This document shows positions 1 to 6,251 of a DNA stretch of 15,877 nt, in pieces. Origin of the DNA: Firmicutes bacterium UBA1065 (GTDB taxonomy: Bacteria; Bacillota; Clostridia; Tissierellales; Sedimentibacteraceae); the NCBI GenBank assembly GCA_002316225.1, contig DCDC01000028.1, positions 1 through 15,877 on the forward strand, in the 5' to 3' direction. Numbering within the stretch: the first letter of the stretch is position 1; every line of letters starts with the position of its first letter. Under the pieces are notes generated by a model. It did not search any database. It was not told the origin of the DNA and saw nothing but the letters and a program-made list of their open reading frames with translations. A program made the position numbers and the translations under genes.

Positions 1-52
1 CGTTCGGTTCGCATCCGAGAGGTCGTGGGTTCGAACCCCATCATCTCCACCA
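1..52 (+). tRNA. tRNA-Ala(CGC), 3' part (5' end outside window)
   Basis: The 3' two-thirds of a tRNA can be folded from the sequence. Positions 3-7 pair with 15-19 as the anticodon stem around the loop TTCGCAT, giving anticodon CGC at 10-12, which reads the alanine codon GCG. The variable loop is AGGTC (20-24). The T arm is GTGGG / TTCGAAC / CCCAT (25-41), followed by the acceptor strand CATCTCC (42-48), discriminator A and an encoded CCA (50-52). The base at tRNA position 70 is T, consistent with the G3:U70 pair that marks alanine tRNAs, although its partner lies outside the window. The D arm and 5' acceptor strand are missing. Confidence 0.88.
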
Positions 53-62
53 ATAATAAGGG

Positions 63-95
63 GACACAGGCAATGGTAATTCCTGTGTCTTTTTT
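63..95 (+). terminator. Terminator downstream of the tRNA-Ala gene
   Basis: GACACAGG (63-70) pairs with CCTGTGTC (82-89) around an 11-nt loop, and a run of six T follows (90-95). It begins 11 nt after the tRNA CCA end, so it most likely ends the tRNA transcript. Confidence 0.85.
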
Positions 96-105
96 GTATG
101 TCTGC

Positions 106-145
106 AAAGAAACATCCCGCAATATTTTGGCGGGATGTTTTATAT
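106..145. repeat. 40-bp direct repeat, left copy (contains a hairpin)
   Basis: Positions 106-145 are identical, base for base, to 3858-3897 in the same orientation; identity stops at 105/3857 and at 146/3898. The unit consists of a 10-bp-stem hairpin with short A- and T-rich flanks. This copy lies just after the stop codon of the TRAP permease gene. The two copies bracket the whole TRAP operon with its promoter. Confidence 0.9.
111..139. terminator. Probable bidirectional terminator at the end of the TRAP operon
   Basis: AACATCCCGC (111-120) pairs perfectly with GCGGGATGTT (130-139) around a 9-nt loop. On the minus strand it starts 8 nt past the permease stop and is followed by TTTCTTTG-type sequence. 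On the plus strand it is followed by a T/A-rich tract. It can therefore end the TRAP transcript and back up the tRNA terminator. The T runs are imperfect, so efficiency is uncertain. Confidence 0.75.
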
Positions 146-147
146 TT

Positions 148-2151
148 TTATACTTTATCTGTTTGCGAGTTCTTGTTTTGAATATGCTGGCTAACAACTA
201 AAAAGGCAAAGACAAGGACACCGATCAGGTCAGTAACAGCGCTGGGGTCAATCAACAAAAGACCCGCAGCAGCGGCAGGTATTCTCTGCCACCATTTCAA
301 GACCCGGAACATGTATCCTTCCAAGGCAGCAGAAAGAGCGTACATGCCTGCAATGGAGGTTATGAGTATCTGTATTACCTGCCGGGGCGTCGTTTCGATA
401 AACAGCATTGCCGGGTTCAGAACGAAAATATAGGGCACGATAAAGGCTGCGATGGCCAATCGGGTGGAGTTGATTCCCGTTTTCATGGGGTTGGATTTGG
501 CTATAGCCGCGCCCGCATAAGAGGCAAGGGCTACTGGTGGCGTAATATCGGCCACGATGCCAAAATAGAACACGAACATATGAGCCGCGATGGCAGGTAC
601 TCCCATGGCTATCAGGATGGGGGCACAGGTGGTAGCCATGATAACATAATTGGCTGTCGTAGGAACCCCCATGCCTAAAATTATGCATGCAATCATGGTG
701 AGAACCAGGGCTATAAATAGATTGCTTCCTGCAAGTTTTACAACACCGGTGATAAGTACCTGGCCCAAGCCGGTCATGGTGACAACGCCGGCAATAATTC
801 CAGCCGTGGCGCAGGCTACACCTACACCGACCGTATTCCTGGCGGCGTTTTCAAGGGCATCTGCAAAAGTAGACGGGGTAAGCCGGGTCTCTTTCCTGAA
901 CATGCTTACCACAATTGAAGCCCCTGTTGCTATCATAGCGCAAGTGGCCATGGTCTTATAGTTAACCGCAAGCATTACAATCAGCAGGATCAAAGGCAGC
1001 ATCAGGTAGCCATTCTGAATAACCAGTTTCCGGAAATTAGGCAGCTCGTCCTTTCGAAGACCCCTCAGTCCCTCCTTCTTGGCTTCCAGGTGAACCATGA
1101 TAAAGATACCGGTAAAGTACAGAACCGCCGGCAGTATTGCCTTTACGGCAATTCTGGCGTAGGGAATCCCCACCATTTCGGCCATAAGGAAGGCGGCGGC
1201 TCCCATAATGGGAGGCATTATCTGCCCGCCCGTTGAGGCGGCAGCTTCGACTGCTCCGGCAAATTCGCCCTTGTAACCGGTACGTTTCATCATGGGTATG
1301 GTTACGCTCCCGCTTCCCACTGTGTTGGCGACAGAGGAGCCGGAAACCATGCCTTCAAGGGCGCTGGCAATAACGGCCACCTTTGCAGGACCGCCGCTGG
1401 CACCGCCTACAAGGGCGTTTGCCGCCTGTATGAAGAAATCCGCTATACCGGTCTTCTCGAGAAATGCTCCAAAAATTATGAAAAGTACAATAAAGGTAGA
1501 GCACACCCCGATTGGGGTCCCGATAACACCCTCAGTGGTATAAAAGAGGTTGAAAATGATCTTCTTGAAGGATATATCTGCAAAAAGGGAATAGGTGATA
1601 AAGCCCGAAGCCACTATAACTATCGGTATGCCCGTAACCCGACGGCACGCTTCAAGAAGGAAAAGTATCCCCACAGCACCAACAACCACGTCTAAGTTGT
1701 TTATACGCCCGGCAGCCTGGACGATGCGGTCCACGTTTACAACAAAATAGAAAAAGCTTGCACTGCCCAAAATACCCATAACCCTGTCATACCAGGGGAT
1801 ATGATTGATGCGTTTCTTTTCTCTCGCCTGCTTTCTGACAGGGTAAAGGGAGAAAGCTATGAGTATAAGCAGTCCTGTGAAAGATGCTCTGCGGGTCCGT
1901 TCGTCCCACATGGCTATAAGGTTCATGTATACACTGAAAAGGGAAAAGCCCACCAGGAACCAGCGCATGACCCTGGCGGGAAAACCCTCAAATATACGGG
2001 TATTGGATTCCCGGTCATACTTCTCCATCATTGCCTGGACGTTTTCCATTGTACCAGCCCAACTGTCGGGTTCGTGGTTTTTCTCCTGATTATTCACGTT
2101 AATTATGTTTTCAGACACAATATCTCTTTTCTTTTTCTTAAAAAAAGGCAA
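148..2151 (-). CDS. TRAP transporter fused permease subunit (DctQM type)
   Basis: Membrane component of a TRAP transporter, which uses an ion gradient to import organic or amino acids delivered by an extracellular receptor. The 667-residue protein has the fused small-plus-large permease architecture. A charged cytoplasmic N-terminus (KKKKR) precedes several helices resembling the small DctQ part. A large DctM-like domain of more than ten helices follows, with characteristic glycine/serine-rich stretches such as GMVSGSSVANTVGSG and ILGMGVPTTANYVIM. The start chosen is TTG at 2151, because AAGGAG lies 8 nt upstream. An in-frame GTG at 2160 overlaps that ribosome binding site and is less likely. 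It is the last gene of a three-gene operon with the TAXI receptor, the usual partner of fused permeases. Its base composition is richer in G+C than most of the window (about 40-63% in the 60-base lines I counted). The substrate cannot be read from the sequence. Confidence 0.93.
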   Translation of the reverse strand: MPFFKKKKRDIVSENIINVNNQEKNHEPDSWAGTMENVQAMMEKYDRESNTRIFEGFPARVMRWFLVGFSLFSVYMNLIAMWDERTRRASFTGLLILIAFSLYPVRKQAREKKRINHIPWYDRVMGILGSASFFYFVVNVDRIVQAAGRINNLDVVVGAVGILFLLEACRRVTGIPIVIVASGFITYSLFADISFKKIIFNLFYTTEGVIGTPIGVCSTFIVLFIIFGAFLEKTGIADFFIQAANALVGGASGGPAKVAVIASALEGMVSGSSVANTVGSGSVTIPMMKRTGYKGEFAGAVEAAASTGGQIMPPIMGAAAFLMAEMVGIPYARIAVKAILPAVLYFTGIFIMVHLEAKKEGLRGLRKDELPNFRKLVIQNGYLMLPLILLIVMLAVNYKTMATCAMIATGASIVVSMFRKETRLTPSTFADALENAARNTVGVGVACATAGIIAGVVTMTGLGQVLITGVVKLAGSNLFIALVLTMIACIILGMGVPTTANYVIMATTCAPILIAMGVPAIAAHMFVFYFGIVADITPPVALASYAGAAIAKSNPMKTGINSTRLAIAAFIVPYIFVLNPAMLFIETTPRQVIQILITSIAGMYALSAALEGYMFRVLKWWQRIPAAAAGLLLIDPSAVTDLIGVLVFAFLVVSQHIQNKNSQTDKV

Positions 2152-2171
2152 TAGTTTCACTCCTTAGTAAG

Positions 2172-2193
2172 GGGGCCGAAACAATCAGGCCCC
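2172..2193 (-). promoter_or_regulatory. GC-rich intercistronic hairpin upstream of the permease start
   Basis: GGGGCC (2172-2177) and GGCCCC (2188-2193) form a 6-bp all-GC stem with a 10-nt loop in the 77-nt gap between the DUF1850 gene and the permease. In the transcript it ends a few bases before the AAGGAG of the permease. No U run follows, so it is not a simple terminator. It could stabilise a processed mRNA end or affect ribosome loading on the permease. Confidence 0.5.
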
Positions 2194-2228
2194 GACAAAA
2201 AATATTTTAAGTATTAAATTTAATTATT

Positions 2229-2669
2229 TCATTTACAAACAAATTCCACCGGACATCCTTTCCCGCAAAGTTCTGTAAGACTATATACACGGCCGTCTAT
2301 TTCCAAGCTGTGGTCATATATCTTTCCGACAACCCATATCATGCCGGACATGGGCTTATTCATGCCCGACACCACCATGGCCCCGTCTTCGGAGTAGGTC
2401 AGGGTCTGGCCTTCTTCAATTTCCGTCGGCATGCCGGCACCGAAACTGTAATACCTGGTTTCAACCGCATAAATATCCTTGTCCCATATTTCATATATGT
2501 CCGTCACAGGGGTTTTGTTCACGGAATGGATAAAGGAAATTGAGAACCGAGCCCCCTCTTCCACATGAAATACTGCGTATGTTTCTCCGCTATAGGGGTT
2601 TTGCAAAATCAGATTTGTTTGCCTGTTTGATAAAACACATGTAAGCAGGACCGCAATAGCGACTATCAC
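2229..2669 (-). CDS. DUF1850 domain-containing protein of the TRAP-TAXI operon
   Basis: A small protein of about 146 residues resembling the DUF1850 family, whose genes commonly sit beside TAXI receptors and fused TRAP permeases. It probably acts at the membrane with the transporter, but its function is unknown. It has one N-terminal hydrophobic segment followed by a mostly beta-type domain. Recognisable stretches are FSISFIHSVNKTPVTDIYEI and RYYSFGAGMPTE, and the C-terminus carries two cysteines (CGKGCPVEF). The start is uncertain. GTG at 2669 is the only usual start codon, but nothing resembling a Shine-Dalgarno site precedes it. The frame stays open upstream through a lysine-rich stretch (KKTKK plus an alanine run) that would make a better signal anchor. 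Translation may be coupled to the TAXI gene, whose stop is 47 nt upstream. Confidence 0.8.
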   Translation of the reverse strand: MIVAIAVLLTCVLSNRQTNLILQNPYSGETYAVFHVEEGARFSISFIHSVNKTPVTDIYEIWDKDIYAVETRYYSFGAGMPTEIEEGQTLTYSEDGAMVVSGMNKPMSGMIWVVGKIYDHSLEIDGRVYSLTELCGKGCPVEFVCK

Positions 2670-2716
2670 TGCTGCGGCCGCTGCTACAACTTTCTTTGTT
2701 TTTTTACCTGGACCTT

Positions 2717-3706
2717 CTATTTAAGAACACCTATTTCTTTATAATATTTCTGGGCACCAGGGTGGAAAGGCACTGTACCGAAGCCTTCCACAGCGTTTTC
2801 AAGGGCCAGTTCCTTACCCTTGTCGTGGCCGGCGGCAATATCGTCCTTTTTTTCGAACAAGGTCTTTGTTATGGAATATACAACATCCTCGCTAACCTTA
2901 TTGGAGGCTACCAGGGTTGCCTTTACCGCCACGGTCCTGACATCCTGGTCAAGGCCCCTGTATAAACCACCAGGAATGGTGTATTGGCTATAGAAGCCGT
3001 AATCATCTATCAGTTTTGCGGTATGCTCTTCGTCAACCTCAAGAATGTTAATATCCTTGGTAGTTGATAAATCCACGATGGCAGTGGTGGGAGCGCCTGC
3101 CACGCAGAAGAAAGCATCAATTTTTCCGTCTTTAAGAGCATTGGCGCTGTCGCCGAAGCTGAGGTTGTGCTTGTCAATATCGTCAAAGCTAATACTGTAA
3201 ACCTCAAGAATCTGCTTGGCGTTAAATTCAACGCCACTGCCGGCATCGCCCACGGAAACTCTCTTGCCCTTAAGCTGGTCAATCGAGTTTATATCCTTGG
3301 TGGAAACAACCTGGCAAACCTCGGCATAAAGACCGGCTATAACTGAAAATCCTTCCTGGGGGCCATCGGATTCAAATAGGTCTGTGCCCGTGTAAGCATA
3401 GTAGGCCACATCGTTTTGAACCAAGGCTATATCCGCGTCACCGTCCACCAGCTCAAGGATATTGGTCTTTGAAGCACCGGAAGCGTGGGGAGTTACGGTA
3501 AGTCCATCAATATTATCCTGCAGAATCTGGGAAATAATTCCGCCGTAGGCGTAGTAGGTACCGGTGGTACCGCCTGTGGCAAGTTTCAGGGATGCGGAGC
3601 CCCCGCTGCTGTCAGTTTTGTTTCCACTGTCGGATGTCCCGCATGCGCTGAATACCATAGTCATTATCAGCGCCATTGAAATTATGGAAATAATTCTTCT
3701 TCTCAA
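2717..3706 (-). CDS. TAXI family TRAP transporter solute-binding lipoprotein
   Basis: Extracytoplasmic solute receptor that binds the substrate and hands it to the fused permease encoded downstream. The 329-residue precursor begins with RRR and a hydrophobic signal peptide, then a lipobox (VFSAC), so Cys22 should be lipid-modified and anchor it to the outer membrane face. A Ser/Gly linker follows. The mature part starts with KLATGGTTGTYYAYGG (about residues 41-56), the hallmark TAXI motif, followed by the conserved GASKTNILELVDGDADIALVQ region (about 77-97). Length is normal for the family. The start is TTG at 3706, with AGGAGG 8 nt upstream. The ATG directly after AGGAGG is too close and opens only a three-codon frame. 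It is the first gene of the operon, behind a strong promoter at 3761-3789. TAXI receptors bind small acids such as glutamate in characterised cases, but the ligand here is unknown. Confidence 0.93.
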   Translation of the reverse strand: MRRRIISIISMALIMTMVFSACGTSDSGNKTDSSGGSASLKLATGGTTGTYYAYGGIISQILQDNIDGLTVTPHASGASKTNILELVDGDADIALVQNDVAYYAYTGTDLFESDGPQEGFSVIAGLYAEVCQVVSTKDINSIDQLKGKRVSVGDAGSGVEFNAKQILEVYSISFDDIDKHNLSFGDSANALKDGKIDAFFCVAGAPTTAIVDLSTTKDINILEVDEEHTAKLIDDYGFYSQYTIPGGLYRGLDQDVRTVAVKATLVASNKVSEDVVYSITKTLFEKKDDIAAGHDKGKELALENAVEGFGTVPFHPGAQKYYKEIGVLK

Positions 3707-3760
3707 ATCTTCATCCTCCTAATTTTGCAATATATGATTTCATAAATTTCACTTTTGGAG

Positions 3761-3789
3761 ATTATATCTTACTTTAAAACATTTTTCAA
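3761..3789 (-). promoter_or_regulatory. Sigma-A-type promoter of the TRAP operon
   Basis: On the minus strand the -35 box is TTGAAA (3784-3789) and the -10 box is TATAAT (3761-3766), separated by exactly 17 bp. Transcription would start near 3754, giving a leader of about 48 nt before the TTG start of the TAXI gene. Confidence 0.8.
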
Positions 3790-3857
3790 GGTAATTTTTG
3801 AAATATATTTTTACAAAATTGCAAAATTCAAATTAAACTATGCTCCTTTTTCATTAA

Positions 3858-3897
3858 AAAGAAACATCCCGCAATATTTTGGCGGGATGTTTTATAT
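3858..3897. repeat. 40-bp direct repeat, right copy (contains a hairpin)
   Basis: Exact copy of 106-145 in the same orientation, including the 10-bp-stem hairpin (3863-3872 with 3882-3891). It lies upstream of the TRAP promoter, where no gene needs a terminator: the gene to its right starts further on and points away. Read on the minus strand, the hairpin is followed by TTTCTTTTT and could block antisense or read-through transcription into the operon. Confidence 0.9.
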
Positions 3898-3987
3898 AAT
3901 TTGGAAGAAGATAAAAAAAGTATTATCGCCATAATTTTCTCCATATTTTCATTAATTATACATATATTTTAAAAATTTTTATATTAA

Positions 3988-3996
3988 TGTTATAAG
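3988..3996 (+). promoter_or_regulatory. Possible extended -10 promoter for the AI-2E gene
   Basis: TGTTATAAG at 3988-3996 matches an extended -10 element (TGn followed by TATAAG). No convincing -35 box is visible 17 bp upstream in the A/T-rich sequence. The call rests on this single box and its position 55 nt before the proposed start. Confidence 0.35.
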
Positions 3997-4050
3997 CTTG
4001 GGGTTGCAGGTAACAAGTTATCCGAAGTATTGTGCAGTGATGGTGATAGT

Positions 4051-5118
4051 TTGAAAAAAAATGCTTTTTTATTTTTACCAATTTTTATACTATACGCTGC
4101 GGTTTTCAGATTTATATATTTGGAAAACGGCCTGTCACTTATAGTGGAAGCATGTTTTCCAATATTTGCAGGCATACTATTGGCTGCGGTCCTGAACCCC
4201 CTTTTGGTTTTTTTTGAAAAAACACTGAGAGTCGAAAACAGGTATCTGGCCCTCATGATGACTTATTGCTTTGTTTTTTTCCTTATATGGCTCGTGGTAA
4301 AAACCCTTGCACCCAATATCATAAACAGTGTTGTTCAGTTATCAAAAGATATACCCGGGCTTTACCGGAAAGCAAATAATCTGCTGTCTTTTTTTAGCGA
4401 TGACATAATAGTAAAATTATATCTTGCTGAAATTGCACAAAAATTATCTTCCTTGCTAACCTCCCTGATAAACAAGACCCTGACAAAGGTAATAGATATA
4501 TTTACGGCCTTTGCCAATGCCTTGCTGTCAATAATCATTTCCGTCTACGTCCTGATTGACAAAAAAAATATTGAAGGTTGGTTCAAGGATTTTATGGGTC
4601 TTTTTGCCGGCAAGAAGGCAGCAAATGACATGATTAAGATAATCCATGTTTTATACCGGAATGTTTCAAGCTACATATCAGGAAAGGCAAGCTCTTCACT
4701 CATTATGGCCCTCTTTGTTTTTGCCGGCTCAAAATATATCATAAAATGCCCTTATCCTGTTATTGACGGAATGGCAATAGGGATAACCAATATGATTCCC
4801 TATTTCGGCACCTTCCTGGGAGCTATCCCCATAGTCTTAATCAATACTTTATATGAACCCGAGAAAGGATTTCTCCTGCTTATTTTAATTTTAATCCTGC
4901 AGCAAGTGGAAAACCTCATTATAGACCCAAAAATTTTAAGCAGTCACTTGTCGATAAAACCCCTAACAGTTATAATTTCCATAGTAATCGGCGGCAGCTT
5001 CTTTGGACCCTTGGGGCTATTTTTGGCAGCTCCTGTCGCGTCTTTGATAAAATCAGTTGTAGATGTTTACATGTTGAAAAAAATGAATAAAAATGTTCAA
5101 ATTATCGATAAATCATAA
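4051..5118 (+). CDS. AI-2E family transporter
   Basis: Polytopic inner-membrane protein of the AI-2E (UPF0118) family. Members export or exchange small molecules (autoinducer-2 in E. coli TqsA, Na+/H+ in some others); the substrate of this one is unknown. The 355 residues show N-terminal helices, a central soluble segment (about residues 90-190) and a C-terminal helix cluster. The family's conserved features are present: GMAIGITNMIPYFGTFLGAIP, a QQVENLIIDPKIL segment, and GPLGLFLAAPVAS near the end. No ATG is suitably placed at the N-terminus. I chose TTG at 4051, preceded by GGTGAT, which can pair with the 16S rRNA 3' end. Another in-frame TTG at 4030 has no ribosome binding site. The next gene follows 114 nt later without an obvious terminator. 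Confidence 0.88.
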   Translation: MKKNAFLFLPIFILYAAVFRFIYLENGLSLIVEACFPIFAGILLAAVLNPLLVFFEKTLRVENRYLALMMTYCFVFFLIWLVVKTLAPNIINSVVQLSKDIPGLYRKANNLLSFFSDDIIVKLYLAEIAQKLSSLLTSLINKTLTKVIDIFTAFANALLSIIISVYVLIDKKNIEGWFKDFMGLFAGKKAANDMIKIIHVLYRNVSSYISGKASSSLIMALFVFAGSKYIIKCPYPVIDGMAIGITNMIPYFGTFLGAIPIVLINTLYEPEKGFLLLILILILQQVENLIIDPKILSSHLSIKPLTVIISIVIGGSFFGPLGLFLAAPVASLIKSVVDVYMLKKMNKNVQIIDKS

Positions 5119-5146
5119 TAAAATGCACTGCTTGTGGATTAATCTG

Positions 5147-5174
5147 TTGACAAGTGGCAAAAAAGGAATAAAAT
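5147..5174 (+). promoter_or_regulatory. Possible promoter of the radical SAM gene
   Basis: TTGACA (5147-5152) and TAAAAT (5169-5174) are separated by 16 bp and lie about 60 nt upstream of the start codon. The -35 is a perfect consensus and the -10 matches five of six bases. The same gap carries two DnaA-box-like sequences, at 5133-5141 and 5176-5184. Confidence 0.5.
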
Positions 5175-5232
5175 TTGTGTATAACTCATCACCTTAGTTA
5201 TAAAGTGTTAATAAATTATAAATGGAAAATAT

Positions 5233-6150
5233 ATGTGGAATAACAAAAGATACCATACCCTGGATTATGAACTGAAAAAAATATTTGGAGAGAAGGCAAT
5301 TAAACTGTCAATCGACGGGAATTTTACCTGCCCCAACAGAGACGGTACAATCGGCTTAAGGGGTTGTATTTTTTGCAGTGAAAGAGGTTCCGGGGATTTC
5401 ACATTAAGGGGAAAAACCATAACCGAGCAAATTGAAAAACAAAAATCTCTCATGTCAAAAAAGTGGAATAGCTCAAGCTATATAGCATATTTCCAAAATT
5501 ACACCTCCACTTATGACACCCCGGAAAATTTGAGGGAAAAATACAATGAAGCTTTAAGCTGTGAAAACATAAAGGGTATAGCCATAGCCACCAGGCCTGA
5601 CTGCATATCCCATGAGGTTGCGGCTATTTTGGATGAGCTTAACAATAAAACCTTTTTGTGGGTGGAACTGGGGCTTCAATCAATTCATGACAAAACGGCT
5701 GAATTCATAAGAAGGGGTTTCAGCATGGAGCAGTTTAATAAAGCTGTCGATATTTTAAGAAATAAAAATATTAAGACCGTGGTCCATTTAATCATGGGGC
5801 TTCCCGGTGAATCTAAAGGGGATATGCTGGAATCGGTTAAATATGTTTCTGATTTGAATATTTGGGGTGTCAAAATTCACATGCTCCATGTTTTAAGGAA
5901 TACCGATTTGGCTGAATTTTATGAAAAAAACCCTTTTAAGATATTATCCCGGGAAGAGTATGTGGATTTGGTCTGTGATGCTTTGGAGTTATTGAAAAAG
6001 GATATAGTCATCCACCGGCTGACGGGGGACGGGAAAAAATCAGATTTAATTGAGCCCAGGTGGACCCTGCACAAGCTGAAAGTCTTGTCCGACATTGATA
6101 AAGCATTGGAAATCAGGGAAAGTTTTCAAGGTAAAAATCTTCCATTGTAA
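5233..6150 (+). CDS. Radical SAM protein, YhcC/YtqA type (TIGR01212 family)
   Basis: Predicted radical S-adenosylmethionine enzyme whose reaction is not established. It belongs with E. coli YhcC and Bacillus YtqA. The cluster-binding cysteines are C33, C45 and C48 in CPNRDGTIGLRGCIFC, the spacing typical of this family rather than the classical CxxxCxxC. Further family signatures are YFQNYTSTYD (about residues 86-95), ATRPDC (119-124), WVELGLQS (143-150), HLIMGLPGES (185-194) and KIHMLHVLRNTDL (214-226). At 305 residues it is of normal length and appears intact. The ATG at 5233 is preceded only by a weak GGA-containing site. The gene sits between the AI-2E gene and the SLH gene, with no obvious pathway link to either. 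Confidence 0.9.
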   Translation: MWNNKRYHTLDYELKKIFGEKAIKLSIDGNFTCPNRDGTIGLRGCIFCSERGSGDFTLRGKTITEQIEKQKSLMSKKWNSSSYIAYFQNYTSTYDTPENLREKYNEALSCENIKGIAIATRPDCISHEVAAILDELNNKTFLWVELGLQSIHDKTAEFIRRGFSMEQFNKAVDILRNKNIKTVVHLIMGLPGESKGDMLESVKYVSDLNIWGVKIHMLHVLRNTDLAEFYEKNPFKILSREEYVDLVCDALELLKKDIVIHRLTGDGKKSDLIEPRWTLHKLKVLSDIDKALEIRESFQGKNLPL

Positions 6151-6199
6151 TGTTAATGTAATACTAATTAAATTGATATAAGGTATAATAATATTAAGG

Positions 6200-6225
6200 A
6201 AATACTATGAATATAGTATTTTTTT
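6200..6225 (+). terminator. AT-rich terminator after the radical SAM gene
   Basis: AAATACTAT (6200-6208) pairs with ATAGTATTT (6213-6221) around the 4-nt loop GAAT, and the T run continues to 6225. It lies 50 nt beyond the radical SAM stop and 26 nt before the SLH gene start. A TATAAT at 6184-6189 lies just upstream of it without a good -35. If that box is a promoter, the hairpin would lie in the SLH leader and could act as an attenuator. Confidence 0.6.
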
Positions 6226-6251
6226 AATTGAGCAGATCAGGGATTGATAAT

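Larger units (their letters stand above)
3707..4050. other. Divergent intergenic region between the TRAP operon and the AI-2E gene
   Basis: A very AT-rich gap of 344 bases with no credible gene. It holds the TRAP operon ribosome binding site and promoter (3761-3789, minus strand), a 10-bp inverted repeat pair ATTTTGCAAT (3722-3731) / ATTGCAAAAT (3818-3827) flanking that promoter, the right copy of the 40-bp repeat (3858-3897), and a possible extended -10 element for the AI-2E gene at 3988-3996. I see nothing else in it. Confidence 0.7.

Noticed and set aside
1..52. tRNA-Ser or tRNA-Leu with a long variable arm
   Set aside because: The segment first looks like a long arm, but it folds cleanly as an anticodon stem-loop with anticodon CGC and a normal 5-nt variable loop, and T70 in the acceptor strand fits alanine.
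248..688. 146-codon minus-strand frame (and several plus-strand frames) inside the TRAP permease gene
   Set aside because: They share the span of a well-supported membrane protein gene in another frame; the higher G+C of this gene makes long spurious frames common.
1801..2154. 117-codon plus-strand frame opposite the N-terminal end of the TRAP permease
   Set aside because: Antisense to the conserved permease and with no recognisable domain or good start signal.
3700..3720. Three-codon ATG frame directly after AGGAGG, upstream of the TAXI gene, as a leader peptide
   Set aside because: The ATG touches the ribosome binding site with no spacer, so ribosomes should use the TTG eight bases further on.
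5124..5165. Hairpin after the AI-2E gene as a possible terminator (CTGCTTGT with ACAAGTGG)
   Set aside because: The stem needs two G-T pairs, the loop is long, and the tail on the plus strand is A-rich rather than T-rich.
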